A stretch of DNA of 64,000 nt from Fulvivirga imtechensis AK7 (GCF_000331535.1 NZ_AMZN01000006.1:186001-250000); one strand, 5' to 3'. Positions 42,420 to 52,314 are shown, counted from the first letter of the stretch. Translations and numbers: made by a program. Notes: generated by a model not told the origin, from the letters alone.

Positions 42420-43700
42420 ATGAAAAATTATGTTTTAATAATGGCTATTTGCCTGATGAGTTTAAGCACCTTTTCTTCCTGCTATTCATCGGAAGAAATA
42501 AATGATGGGGATGGCAGGCCGGCTTATTCCGGTAAAATAATTTTGGACTGGAACCTCATAGCTTTAGAGAGTATGGGTGGAGAAGGGTACCAGCTTCCAC
42601 TGGTGAACTCCCGTATAAACGCGATGATGCATATCGCCATGCATGATGCGCTTAATGCCGTATTACCTAAATACGAGAAATATGCTTACAAGGGAAGCGA
42701 TAAAAGTGTAGACGCGATTGCTGCGGTAGCGGCAGCGGCTCATGCCGTTTTGCTGGTTCATTTTCCTGAGCGGGAGGCGGTTCTACATGAAAAGCTTGCT
42801 TTGTATCTGGATGATGTGAAAGACGGTGCAAAAAAGGATGCAGGTATTGCATTGGGAAAAGCGGTAGCGGCAGCAGTTATTGCCACACGCGCTAACGATG
42901 GTGCTTTTGCAGATCCGGTAGGAATGGTAGATGCACCAGCGGGAGCCGGGGTCTACCAGGTCCTTCCACCATACAATTTTGCATATGCCGAATTCTGGAA
43001 AACTATGAAGCCCTTTAGTCTTGAGAGTCCCCAACAGTTTAGGAGTAAGCCTTTTCCCGCATTAAATTCTAAGCAATATGCCAATGATTTTGAAGAGGTT
43101 AAGAAAATAGGCCGGCTAAATGGACTGGATCGCACTGATGAACAGGCTTTGATTGCGAAATATTGGTACGAACTGTCAGAAATGGGTTGGAACAGGGTGG
43201 CTAGAATAGTCTCTGAAGATAAAAAACTGGATTTACACACAACGGCACGCTTGTTTGCCTTGCTCGATATTGCCATGGCTGATGCGTATATTGCAGGATG
43301 GGATTCAAAGTATCACTATAATTTCTGGAGACCATTGACAGCTATTCGTGCAGAAGATGATGGCAATGATCAGACAATTACCGATAACAACTGGGAGCCA
43401 GCAGAACCAACGCCTCCGGTGCCTGACTATCCTTCTACCCATAGCGCCCTTGCTAATGCAGCGGCAACGGTTTTAACCTATGTCGTGGGTAATGATGTGC
43501 CTTTCAGCATGAGGACAAGTACAGCAGTACCGGCAGAAATAGTCCGTACTTTTAAAAACTTTCATCATGCAGCCAATGAAAACGCGGAGTCACGTGTAAC
43601 GGCCGGCATACATTTTAGGTCTGCTTGCAAGGCAGGTCAGCAAATGGGTAATGAAGTCGGAGCCTGGGTGATTGCTAATAAATTAAGGCCACTGAGATAA
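42420..43700 (+). CDS. Vanadium haloperoxidase/PAP2-type lipoprotein
   Basis: 426 residues, lipobox FSSC (Cys21). The vanadate/phosphate-binding set is complete: Lys297 and Arg304-Pro305 (K-N6-RP), PSTHS (338-342, His341) and SRVTAGIHF (Arg392, His398). This is the arrangement of vanadium chloro/bromoperoxidases and related acid phosphatases. The N-terminal half is helical and resembles bacterial VHPO-like proteins (ARINAMMHIAMHDALNA pattern at about 64-80). Whether it binds vanadate or cleaves phosphate esters cannot be told from sequence. Confidence 0.88.
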   Translation: MKNYVLIMAICLMSLSTFSSCYSSEEINDGDGRPAYSGKIILDWNLIALESMGGEGYQLPLVNSRINAMMHIAMHDALNAVLPKYEKYAYKGSDKSVDAIAAVAAAAHAVLLVHFPEREAVLHEKLALYLDDVKDGAKKDAGIALGKAVAAAVIATRANDGAFADPVGMVDAPAGAGVYQVLPPYNFAYAEFWKTMKPFSLESPQQFRSKPFPALNSKQYANDFEEVKKIGRLNGLDRTDEQALIAKYWYELSEMGWNRVARIVSEDKKLDLHTTARLFALLDIAMADAYIAGWDSKYHYNFWRPLTAIRAEDDGNDQTITDNNWEPAEPTPPVPDYPSTHSALANAAATVLTYVVGNDVPFSMRTSTAVPAEIVRTFKNFHHAANENAESRVTAGIHFRSACKAGQQMGNEVGAWVIANKLRPLR

Positions 43701-43922
43701 ACTGTCTTCAAATACGTTTTGAAAAAGGGGTGCATTCATGTATCCCTTTTTATGCTTTAAGTTCGATAGTTTACCAATACCCGTTAGCGAAAATTAAATG
43801 GATTGATCACCTGGCATCATAAGGTTGTACACCACATGTCTACCTTAATTTGCCTCCTTCTGCGGCATTTACACGTTTTTACAGGAAGAATTGGTCAAAT
43901 TTTTAAAACTCAAGTAACAGCA

Positions 43923-44789
43923 ATGGAAAATCTATATGAAATTAGCAGAGAACGGAAGCAGTACCGCCAATTAGAATGTGAGGGTGCATTGTTGGTCGAA
44001 TTCAGATGCCTTGACAATAGTTCTTTGATTCATGATGTCTGGTCTCATCACGCACATATCGTGTATATTACTTCGGGTAATAAGCAATGGATAAATACTG
44101 ACGGAGATATTACAGTAAACAAAGGAGAAGCCATTTTTTGCAAAAAGGGAGGCTACCATGTGAGGAGTTTCTATGAAGAGGAATTTTGTGCATTGTTATT
44201 CTTTTTCCCTGAAGAATTTATTCGTGATACGGTGCTGGAATATCAGGAACACTTGAAGATGTTTAATAGCTCGTTGCTTGATTTTCAGATGTTGAAGATG
44301 AATATCGATGATAACCTCAAAACTTTTTTTGATTCGTCAATGATGAACCTTTTACAGTTGAAAGACCCATCAAATCTTTTACTTAAGCTGAAGTTTAAGG
44401 AATTGATCCTTCAGATCCTTACATCAAGCGCAAATCCTAAGCTGGCTGCGTACTTTATGTCTACTTTAAAGGAGGACAAAGTAAACCTGAGGAAGGTGAT
44501 GCAGGATAACCTCATGGCCAACCTGACCCTTGAAGAGTATGCAAGGCTCTGCAGCAGAAGTCTGTCTTCGTTTAAGAGGGATTTTCAAGAGATATTCGGC
44601 ATGGCTCCGGGAAGGTGGTTAAGGGAAAACAGGTTGAAAATGGCCAAAATGAGGTTGTTAAGTACAGATGAAAATATCAATGACATCGCCTTTCATACCG
44701 GCTTTGAAACCACCTCTCACTTCATCAGGTGCTTTCGCAAACAATTCGGGCTTCCTCCTTTGCAGTTTAGACAGCAGAATTGTGCATAA
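43923..44789 (+). CDS. AraC-family transcriptional regulator
   Basis: 288 residues from the ATG at 43923. The open frame extends up to 43803, but the extra 40 residues are cysteine/leucine-rich without family match. An N-terminal cupin-like sensing part (about 1-110) is followed by two AraC HTH motifs (about 190-285: LTLEEYARLCSRSLSSFKRDFQEIFG and NINDIAFHTGFETTSHFIRCFRKQFG). Regulated genes are unknown; the haloperoxidase-like gene upstream is one candidate. Confidence 0.88.
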   Translation: MENLYEISRERKQYRQLECEGALLVEFRCLDNSSLIHDVWSHHAHIVYITSGNKQWINTDGDITVNKGEAIFCKKGGYHVRSFYEEEFCALLFFFPEEFIRDTVLEYQEHLKMFNSSLLDFQMLKMNIDDNLKTFFDSSMMNLLQLKDPSNLLLKLKFKELILQILTSSANPKLAAYFMSTLKEDKVNLRKVMQDNLMANLTLEEYARLCSRSLSSFKRDFQEIFGMAPGRWLRENRLKMAKMRLLSTDENINDIAFHTGFETTSHFIRCFRKQFGLPPLQFRQQNCA

Positions 44790-44808
44790 CGCCAGATTCC
44801 TGTGGCCG

Positions 44809-45033
44809 CTATTCATTTACCTTTATTATATTCACAGGGCAATGCGTGGCGGCTCTCAGATTTTCCGGCAACTCAATATCACTGACTAAGACGGAATAGG
44901 TGTTCTTTTTCTGCTTTCCGCCAACAAGTATACTTTTTCCGTCCTGGCGGGATATACGCCAGCGATCGGGAGCAGCCTCTACACAGGCATTGCAGCCAAT
45001 GCACTTGTCGCGATACTGGATGATCCTGATCAT
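44809..45033 (-). CDS. Single-cluster ferredoxin
   Basis: 74 residues. Cys11, Cys14 and Cys17 (CIGCNAC) plus a C-terminal Cys before Pro (HCPVNII) would bind one [4Fe-4S] cluster. The protein has the compact monocluster form. Its start overlaps the stop of the U32-family gene by 4 nt, so it is a likely electron or sulfur-cluster partner of that enzyme. Confidence 0.88.
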   Translation of the reverse strand: MIRIIQYRDKCIGCNACVEAAPDRWRISRQDGKSILVGGKQKKNTYSVLVSDIELPENLRAATHCPVNIIKVNE

Positions 45034-46277
45034 GAATTGCTTACGATTTTGTACAGTTTATCGTTAGGTCTTACTGCCTCGGGTAATGGCATGGAGAATG
45101 GTATTCCTTTCGAAACTGTTTCCACAGGCTGGTCTTCTACACGTAGTTCTGTAACGGTGGCCTGGACTATGCCGGTTTTTGGCCCTGTTATTAATATTTT
45201 ATTTCCCTTTTTCAGAGATTGTGTTTCAATTTGAAATTCACCAACACCCAACTTGCTGAAATACTTTACACTCGTTCCTAAAAACACCTTTCTTTCTGTG
45301 GCTTTTGAACCATAGCTATCGCTCCATTCTCCCATCTTTTTCCCCAGGTAGTAACCATCCCAAAAACCACGGTTAAAAACTGTTGCCAGTTGATTTTTCC
45401 ATGCTTCAATCCTCTCCTGCGTGTAGGTGCTACTGTTGATGGCGGCTACTGCTTCTTTGTAGCAACGAGTAGTAGTATATACATAGTCTGCTGCACGTCC
45501 TCGGCCTTCGATTTTCAATACCTTTACACCACTATTGATCACCTGGTCTAAAAAGTTGATAGTGCAGAGATCTTTCGCACTCATGATATATTCATTGTCG
45601 ATCTCCAGCTCAATGCCTTCCTCTTTATCAGTGACAATATACTCTCTCCTGCAGTTTTGAATGCAAGCTCCTCTGTTGGCAGATGCATAGTGAGAGTGCA
45701 GACTAAGGTAGCATTTCCCCGAAACAGCCATACATAAAGCGCCATGAGCAAATATCTCGATCTCCACTAGTTTTCCGGACGGCCCGGTGATCTGTCTTCG
45801 TTCAATTTCACGAATAATCGTAGCAGTCTGGCTGAGAGTAAGCTCCCTGGCCAGCACCATTACATCGGCATACTCCACATAGAATTCTACTGTTTCTATA
45901 TTGCAGATATTGGCCTGCGTGGATATATGGACCGGCATTCCTATTTTTTTAGCATAAGCCATGACTGCATGGTCTGAGGCAATAATAGCCGAAATGCCCG
46001 CTATCTTAGCCGCTGTAGCGATAGAACGCACCAGGTTCAGATCATGATCATAAATAACGGTGTTAAGGGTAAGATACGACCTGACATTACGATCTCTACA
46101 AAGCTTGCTTACTTCTTCTATATCTTCCAATGTAAAGTTATTGGAGGAGCGTGCTCTCATGTTCAACTGCTCCACGCCAAAGTAAATAGCATCCGCACCG
46201 GCCTTTAGTGCGGCACTGAGCGATTCAAACGATCCGGCCGGTGCCATTACCTCTACATTATTCCAATGATTCGACAT
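45030..46277 (-). CDS. U32-family protein, TrhP-like tRNA hydroxylase
   Basis: 415 residues. The U32 signature is clear: EVMAPAGSFESLSAALKAGADAIYFGVEQLNMRA at the start, EIFAHGALCMAVSGKCYLS near 175-193 and GACIQNCRREY near 203-213, giving the four conserved cysteines of the family. YegQ/TrhP members take part in 5-hydroxyuridine formation at tRNA wobble position 34. Although named peptidases, most lack proven protease activity. A ferredoxin gene follows with a 4-nt overlap. A Fnr-type palindrome lies 51 bp upstream. Confidence 0.9.
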   Translation of the reverse strand: MSNHWNNVEVMAPAGSFESLSAALKAGADAIYFGVEQLNMRARSSNNFTLEDIEEVSKLCRDRNVRSYLTLNTVIYDHDLNLVRSIATAAKIAGISAIIASDHAVMAYAKKIGMPVHISTQANICNIETVEFYVEYADVMVLARELTLSQTATIIREIERRQITGPSGKLVEIEIFAHGALCMAVSGKCYLSLHSHYASANRGACIQNCRREYIVTDKEEGIELEIDNEYIMSAKDLCTINFLDQVINSGVKVLKIEGRGRAADYVYTTTRCYKEAVAAINSSTYTQERIEAWKNQLATVFNRGFWDGYYLGKKMGEWSDSYGSKATERKVFLGTSVKYFSKLGVGEFQIETQSLKKGNKILITGPKTGIVQATVTELRVEDQPVETVSKGIPFSMPLPEAVRPNDKLYKIVSNS

Positions 46278-46328
46278 TTGATCTGGTAGTTTTTGGTCGC
46301 AATTTTCTGAAATCTATCATACTTTAAC

Positions 46329-46344
46329 TATGACAAAAGTCATA
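46329..46344. promoter_or_regulatory. Perfect Fnr/Crp-type palindrome TATGACAAAAGTCATA
   Basis: Lies between the divergent U32 gene (51 bp from its start) and the P-type ATPase gene (106 bp). Same TATGAY-N4-RTCATA pattern as 23402 and 25745. Confidence 0.65.
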
Positions 46345-46450
46345 TTTCCTCCTTTTATTGTCCGTTAGTTTTGATTTTGAATTTCAGAATGGAACAGAGG
46401 CGGTTATAGAAAGGAGCGACAGTTGAAGCGAGCTTTAGATTTTAAGAGAT

Positions 46451-49132
46451 ATGGAGGAAAAGTTATGGCATACATTGCCCGCTAATGAGGCTTTGAAGCA
46501 ACTCAACTCTTCTGTTTCCGGACTTTCCACTGATGAGGCACACATTAGACAAAGCGCCTACGGTAGAAATGTGCTGCCAGCCAAACACAGACTTACTCTT
46601 TTCGAGATCATATTGCATCAGTTTCTGAGTCCTCTGATATACGTGCTGTTAATGGCAGCAGTGGTATCTGTTGTGCTCGAAGAATATTCAGATGCCGGCT
46701 TTATACTTTTAGTACTGGTTATCAACGCTGTTATAGGCACTTTTCAGGAATGGAAAGCTGAATCGAAGGCTTCTGCATTGCAGGAGATGATAAGGCTTAA
46801 AACGAAAGTAAAACGTGATGGAAAAGTATCGCTACTGGACAGTGAGGCTTTAGTGCCGGGTGATATTGTGATGCTGGAATCGGGTGACAAAGTGCCTGCA
46901 GATATTCGCATTGTAAAGGAGAATAACCTTACCGCAGAAGAAGCCATCCTAACAGGAGAGTCGATGGCAGTTAGCAAAGATGCCGAGGCTGTTGTGCAGG
47001 GAAGAGCTCCGGTGTCAGAGCAAATGAACATGTTGTTTGCAGGAACCACAATTACTACCGGACGTGGAACAGGCCTGATCGTATCCACCGGTAGTTCAAC
47101 TGAAATTGGCAAGATCGCCTCTTCTCTCGAACAACTGTCTACCGGAAAAGCGCCGCTGGTTAAGCGTATGGAGATCTTTACAAAGCGGATAAGTCTTTTC
47201 ATCCTATCTGCGTGCCTGATACTAGGTGTGGTAGCATATTATGGAGGCTTCCCGGTCAGAGAGATCTTCTTCTTTATTGTTGCTATGGCAGTATCGGCCA
47301 TTCCGGAAGGCCTGCCTATAGCCATGACTGTGGCGCTTTCGATAGGCGCTTCACGTATGGCGAAAAGGAGTGTGATCATCAGGAAGCTGACCGCTGTTGA
47401 GGGGTTAGGGAGTTGTACGTTTATAGCTACCGATAAAACCGGCACGCTAACTGTAGATCAGCAAACGGCACGGGCTATACTAACAGAGCAGGGTAAAAAT
47501 TTCAGGATTACAGGCGAAGGATATAATGGGGATGGTGTGGTAATGGATAACCTAAACAGAGAGGTGACCTGCCATAAAGATGAAGTACTGACACGCATAG
47601 CCAGGGCAATTGTGATTTGCAACGAGGGCTGGTTAGAACACGAAAATGGCAACTGGAATTATGGAGGAGATCCCATTGATGTAGCAATGCTGGCTCTGTC
47701 ATTTAAACTCAAAACTTCACCTGAAAAGATCCTGAAAGAAGTGGAAAAGGTAATGGAAGTTCCTTTTGAGTCTGAAAGAAAATACTCGCTTGTTTACTAC
47801 AAAGATCAGGGTAAACTAAGGGTAGCTATTAAAGGGGCAATTGAAAAACTTAGAGAGGGAATAGACAAAAAAAAATATGATCAGGTAATGCAGGAGGCTA
47901 TGCGCTATGCAGAGGAGGGGTTTAGGATAATAGCAGTGGGAGGTGGGGAAGTGGATGAAATAAAGCCGATGGATGAACTCCCTCGTTTTGAGCTTCTTGG
48001 TTTTGTAGCCCTGATAGACCCGCTACGGCCGGAAGCGCGTCCTGCCGTTGAAGAGTGCCATCAGGCCGGTGTGGAGGTAGCCATGATCACCGGTGACCAC
48101 CCTGCCACAGCACTGGCTATTGCAAAAGAGGTGGGCATAGCATATGGTAGTGACTCATTGATTTCCGGTGAAGAGTTTCAACAGGTGGTAGACTCGGGAG
48201 GTGAGCTTTTCAGTAAGGTCCTGGAAAACAAACGCATCTATTCCAGGGTTTCTCCTCATCAAAAACAGATCATTGTTCAGGCTTTGCGAGAGTCCGGGCA
48301 GTTTATCGCTGTGACAGGAGACGGGGTTAATGACGCCCCGGCTTTAAAAACAGCAAATATTGGCGTTGCCATGGGATACGGAACAGATGTTGCTAAAGAC
48401 ACCGCATCGATAATTATCAGCGACAATAACTTTGCTTCCATAGCGGCTGGTATAGAAGAAGGAAGGTATACTTATAGCAATCTGAGAAAGATCATTTACC
48501 TGCTTGTTTCCACAGGAGCAGCGGAGATACTTATGATAGGGATGTCCCTGGCCTTTCAACTGCCGCTACCTTTTTTACCCGTGCAGTTGCTTTGGCTCAA
48601 TCTGGTAACCAATGGTATTCAGGATGTAGCATTGGCTTTTGAAGCCGGGGAGAAAATAGTAATGCGCCAGCCTCCGAGAAAGCCCACGGAAACTATTTTC
48701 AATCAACTTATGATCAGACAAACCCTGGTATCAGCATTGGTCATCAGCTTACTGACATTTGGGTTATGGTATCATCTTTTAACCCATCTAAACTGGGACG
48801 AACCAAAAGCTCGTAACATCATTCTATTGCTTATGGTCTTACTTCAGAATTTCCACGCTCTTAACTGCCGGTCGGAAACAACCTCCATTTTTAAATTGCC
48901 CTTTAGAAATAATAAGGTCCTCATCTTTGGGATCATTGCGGCTCAGACAATTCACATTATTGCAATGGATGTTCCTTTTATGCAGGAGCTACTGGCTTTG
49001 GCTCCTGTGTCGTGGGCAGATTGGTTAAAGCTTTTTTTAACGGCTTCTATCATTCTTGCAACCATGGAAATATTTAAAGTGATCAGCTTCAAAGTGAACA
49101 AAAAGCAGGTGAACAAAAAGTGGTATTTATGA
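46451..49132 (+). CDS. P2-type cation-transporting ATPase
   Basis: 893 residues. An N-terminal cation-ATPase domain (LPANEALKQL....GLS..EA..R....G.N.L) is followed by the TGES actuator motif (168-171), the M4 site AIPEGLPIA, DKTGTLT with phosphorylated Asp328, and TGDGVNDAPALK in the hinge. About ten helices are expected. M6 reads LWLNLVTNGIQDVALAFE, which departs from calcium-pump sequences at the Asp position, so the ion (Ca, Na, K or other) cannot be assigned. It may share a regulator with the U32 gene through the palindrome at 46329. Confidence 0.92.
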   Translation: MEEKLWHTLPANEALKQLNSSVSGLSTDEAHIRQSAYGRNVLPAKHRLTLFEIILHQFLSPLIYVLLMAAVVSVVLEEYSDAGFILLVLVINAVIGTFQEWKAESKASALQEMIRLKTKVKRDGKVSLLDSEALVPGDIVMLESGDKVPADIRIVKENNLTAEEAILTGESMAVSKDAEAVVQGRAPVSEQMNMLFAGTTITTGRGTGLIVSTGSSTEIGKIASSLEQLSTGKAPLVKRMEIFTKRISLFILSACLILGVVAYYGGFPVREIFFFIVAMAVSAIPEGLPIAMTVALSIGASRMAKRSVIIRKLTAVEGLGSCTFIATDKTGTLTVDQQTARAILTEQGKNFRITGEGYNGDGVVMDNLNREVTCHKDEVLTRIARAIVICNEGWLEHENGNWNYGGDPIDVAMLALSFKLKTSPEKILKEVEKVMEVPFESERKYSLVYYKDQGKLRVAIKGAIEKLREGIDKKKYDQVMQEAMRYAEEGFRIIAVGGGEVDEIKPMDELPRFELLGFVALIDPLRPEARPAVEECHQAGVEVAMITGDHPATALAIAKEVGIAYGSDSLISGEEFQQVVDSGGELFSKVLENKRIYSRVSPHQKQIIVQALRESGQFIAVTGDGVNDAPALKTANIGVAMGYGTDVAKDTASIIISDNNFASIAAGIEEGRYTYSNLRKIIYLLVSTGAAEILMIGMSLAFQLPLPFLPVQLLWLNLVTNGIQDVALAFEAGEKIVMRQPPRKPTETIFNQLMIRQTLVSALVISLLTFGLWYHLLTHLNWDEPKARNIILLLMVLLQNFHALNCRSETTSIFKLPFRNNKVLIFGIIAAQTIHIIAMDVPFMQELLALAPVSWADWLKLFLTASIILATMEIFKVISFKVNKKQVNKKWYL

Positions 49133-49195
49133 ATTCAGTAAAAGTTTTGAACCCTTCTGTCCCTATTTCGTCTGATGAATTATGAACAATATGAC

Positions 49196-49211
49196 ATTGA
49201 TAAAGGTCATT
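49196..49211. promoter_or_regulatory. Variant Fnr/Crp-type half-palindrome
   Basis: ATTGATAAAGGTCATT keeps the TGAY-N4-RTCA core of the sites above and is preceded and followed by extra TATGAC words (49190 and 49218). It is 70 bp before the exporter operon. The core alone is expected a few times per 64 kb by chance. Confidence 0.35.
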
Positions 49212-49281
49212 ATTGAATATGACCGTTGTTATATACGATTATTACCGGTAGCATTAGCTTCACACTATAAATAAATTAACC

Positions 49282-50364
49282 ATGTTGCAAAGGCTTCTAT
49301 TGACAATTAGCGTTGTGTTTACATTTGCGTCATGCAATAATGATGATCAGCGGATACAACCTAAGGTGGGTTCCATTACGGAATCCGTATATGCCTCTGT
49401 AACACTGCAGCCTGAAGGTCTGTATTCTGCCTACGCCGCAGCAAGTGGTATTGTGGCAGAGATTTATGTAAAGGAGGGAGACGCGGTGCAGAGAGGAGGT
49501 CGTATTATGCAGATCACCAATGATGCTCCGCAATTGAACATGGAAAATGCCCGATTGGCCCTTGAACTAGCCAGGAATAACTATAAAGGCCGGTCGGCAG
49601 TGCTAAAGGAGCTGGAAAAGGAGATAGAAGTGGCTACGCTCAAGCTGAAGCAGGATTCCATTAACTTTTTCCGGCAAAAGAACCTGTGGCAAAAAAATAT
49701 AGGAACACAAAATGAGTATGATGCAAGAAAAATAGCTTATGAGATGGCTCAGAGCAATCTGCTGGCCTTGGAAAATAGATATGAACGCTCGAAAAATGAG
49801 CTCGAAACACAACTTAGACAAGCCGAAAATACCTATAGAACTGCTCTCATTGCTACCGATGATTACACTGTTACCAGTAAAATTGAAGGTAAAGTGTATG
49901 ACGTATTAAAAGAACCCGGTGAGCTGGTGGGGCCACAGGAGCCGGTAGCCTCTATCGGGAGCGCGGAAGATTTTGTAATAAAAATGTTGATAGATGAAGT
50001 GGATATTGCCAGGGTTAAGTTAGGGCAGCGGGTATTAATTACGCTCGATGCTTATGGAAATCGTGTTTTTGAAGGTGAGCTCACAAAAATTTACCCACAA
50101 AAGAATGAACGTACTCAGACTTTTACTGCCGAAGCCAGGTTTAGCAAACCTCCTGGTACAATGTATCCAGGCCTTTCGGGAGAAGCCAATATTGTAGTTG
50201 AACACAAGGAGAATGCACTGATCATCCCCAGGAGCTATCTGATCAATGAAAATGCTGTAAAAACGGATCAGGGCGTTGTGGAAGTAGAAACAGGCCTTTA
50301 CAGTATGGATGAAGTAGAGATCCGGTCTGGCCTGGTAGCCGGCACTTACATTTATAAGCCTTAG
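49282..50364 (+). CDS. ABC exporter periplasmic adaptor (HlyD/MacA-like lipoprotein)
   Basis: 360 residues with a lipobox-like FASCNN near residue 18. Barrel-sandwich/lipoyl halves flank a coiled-coil hairpin (about 88-190: NARLALELARNNYKGR... to ...QLRQAENTYRTAL). The lipoyl-type stretch is GIVAEIYVKEGDAVQRGGRI. It bridges an inner-membrane pump to an outer-membrane exit. It is followed after 4 nt by the permease and then by the ATPase, a DevBCA/MacAB-like set with separate permease and ATPase. Confidence 0.9.
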   Translation: MLQRLLLTISVVFTFASCNNDDQRIQPKVGSITESVYASVTLQPEGLYSAYAAASGIVAEIYVKEGDAVQRGGRIMQITNDAPQLNMENARLALELARNNYKGRSAVLKELEKEIEVATLKLKQDSINFFRQKNLWQKNIGTQNEYDARKIAYEMAQSNLLALENRYERSKNELETQLRQAENTYRTALIATDDYTVTSKIEGKVYDVLKEPGELVGPQEPVASIGSAEDFVIKMLIDEVDIARVKLGQRVLITLDAYGNRVFEGELTKIYPQKNERTQTFTAEARFSKPPGTMYPGLSGEANIVVEHKENALIIPRSYLINENAVKTDQGVVEVETGLYSMDEVEIRSGLVAGTYIYKP

Positions 50365-50368
50365 GCAT

Positions 50369-51628
50369 ATGAACTGGACGGTAATACTTTCGATATCGAA
50401 AACACATTTGCTCTCGCGGCTGAAGCAGTCATCCATTGCTGCTTTGGGGGTGACATTCGGTATTGGCACGTTTATCATACTCGTTAGTTTTATGACAGGC
50501 CTCAACCAGTTATTGGATAACCTGATACTCGACAGAACGCCTCATGTGCATATTTACAATGAAATTGAACCCAGTGCGCAGCAACCGGTGGAACTCTTAG
50601 AAGAATTTAGCGAGGCTTTCAATATTATACGATCAGTAAAGCCGAAACAGAACCAGGAGAAAATACATAATGCTTTGCCTCTCTTAAGCCATCTGAAAAA
50701 AGACACAAGGGTAAGAGGTGTAACGCCTCAGGTAAAAGCCCAGGTATTTTACCTGGCCGGATCAATCAAGCTCAATGGTGTAGTACAGGGGGTGGACATC
50801 ATGGAGGAAGCACGGTTGTTTAATATTGACGATTATATAGTACAGGGTGAGCCACAAGACCTAGCCAGGAATGATAATGCTATTTTGCTGGGTGCGGGAA
50901 TAGCCAAAAAGATGTCGCTGGAAGTAGGAGATAAGCTGCAGGTAGCCACAGCGGGTGGAGACCTCTTTCCTTTGAAAATTGTAGGTCTTTATCAAAGCGG
51001 GCTTGCAGAAATTGATAACGTACAAAGCTACACTAACCTGAAAACAGCCCAGCGAATACTAGGGGAAGGAAATAGCTACATCACAGATATCCATGTAAAG
51101 CTGCTTGACATGCGGAAAGCCCTGGAAATGGCTGAAGAAATAGAAGATCAATTCAATTTGTCTGCCGTGGATATCAATAGAGCCAACGCCCAGTTTGAAA
51201 CGGGTACGACTATCCGGAATATCATTACTTATGCCGTATCCATAACCCTATTGGTTGTGGCTGGTTTTGGTATCTATAATATACTAAACATGATGATCTA
51301 TGAAAAAATGAATGACATAGCCATTTTAAAGGCAACAGGCTTTTCAGGAAGGGATGTAAAAATGATATTCATCAGTCAGGCCATGCTTATCGGTGTAGTA
51401 GGCGGTGTGATAGGGCTTTTCTTCGGGTACATTGTGTCCGTGTTAATTGACCATACACCTTTTGAAACAGAAGCCTTACCCACTATCAGTACCTTTCCGG
51501 TCAATTTTAATCCACTTTATTATGTAATAGGAATTGTATTTGCCATAGCATCTACCTTCCTGGCGGGCTACCTGCCTGCCCAGAGAGCAAAAAAAATAGA
51601 TCCGGTTGAAATTATCAGAGGACAATGA
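50369..51628 (+). CDS. FtsX/MacB-type ABC permease
   Basis: 419 residues. One helix at about 24-50, a large extracytoplasmic MacB_PCD domain (about 55-280), then three helices in the FtsX domain (about 285-410) with GIYNILNMMIYEKMNDIAILKATGFSGRDVK and the C-terminal PAQRAKKIDPVEIIRG. This is the non-canonical mechanotransmitting permease type. Its end overlaps the ATPase gene by 4 nt. The exported substrate is unknown. Confidence 0.92.
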   Translation: MNWTVILSISKTHLLSRLKQSSIAALGVTFGIGTFIILVSFMTGLNQLLDNLILDRTPHVHIYNEIEPSAQQPVELLEEFSEAFNIIRSVKPKQNQEKIHNALPLLSHLKKDTRVRGVTPQVKAQVFYLAGSIKLNGVVQGVDIMEEARLFNIDDYIVQGEPQDLARNDNAILLGAGIAKKMSLEVGDKLQVATAGGDLFPLKIVGLYQSGLAEIDNVQSYTNLKTAQRILGEGNSYITDIHVKLLDMRKALEMAEEIEDQFNLSAVDINRANAQFETGTTIRNIITYAVSITLLVVAGFGIYNILNMMIYEKMNDIAILKATGFSGRDVKMIFISQAMLIGVVGGVIGLFFGYIVSVLIDHTPFETEALPTISTFPVNFNPLYYVIGIVFAIASTFLAGYLPAQRAKKIDPVEIIRGQ

Positions 51629-52314
51629 GTATAGAAGCCAATAATAAAGTACTGGAAGCACGAAACGTTAATAAATATTTTACTATTCCGGTATCCTTTC
51701 ATGTGCTAAAAGATATTTCTCTATGTATTGAAAGAGGTGAATTTGTTTCCATTATGGGTAAATCTGGTTGTGGAAAATCAACGTTGCTTTACGTGCTGTC
51801 TACCATGGATACCGACTACACCGGTGAACTCTACATAGCAGGGGAGAAGATGACGGGGAAGTCTGGTGAAGAGCTGGCGGCCGTGCGTAATTCGGAAATT
51901 GGCTTTATCTTCCAGTTCCATTACCTGCTGCCGGAGTTTACGGTACTGCAAAATGTGATGCTGCCGGGCCTCAAGCTGGGCAGGAAATCTGCCGATGAAG
52001 TTCGCCACGATGCACTTGAAAAATTAAGACTTCTGGACATTGGAGAGCAGGCGGATAAGTTGGCTTCACGAATTTCCGGTGGACAAAAGCAGCGGGTTGC
52101 CATTGCCAGAGCGCTTATCAATCAACCGGACATAATTATGGCAGATGAGCCAACGGGTAACCTGGATAGCAAGAATTCCGAAAATGTATTTAACATCCTC
52201 CGCCAGCTCAGCCATGAACAACACCTGTCTCTACTGGTGGTGACTCATGACCATGACTTTGCAGAAAAGACAGATAGGATAATTATCATGGAAGATGGAA
52301 GGATCGTAGGGTGA
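51625..52314 (+). CDS. ABC exporter ATP-binding protein (LolD/MacB-type)
   Basis: 229 residues. Walker A GKSGCGKST (about 45-53), Q-loop FIFQFHYLLPEFTV, signature SRISGGQKQRVAIARAL (about 149-164), Walker B IIMADEPTGNLDS (about 170-182) and the H-loop THD. This belongs to the subgroup that drives FtsX-type permeases. It is the last gene of the three-gene exporter; a family B repeat follows. Confidence 0.93.
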   Translation: MSIEANNKVLEARNVNKYFTIPVSFHVLKDISLCIERGEFVSIMGKSGCGKSTLLYVLSTMDTDYTGELYIAGEKMTGKSGEELAAVRNSEIGFIFQFHYLLPEFTVLQNVMLPGLKLGRKSADEVRHDALEKLRLLDIGEQADKLASRISGGQKQRVAIARALINQPDIIMADEPTGNLDSKNSENVFNILRQLSHEQHLSLLVVTHDHDFAEKTDRIIIMEDGRIVG

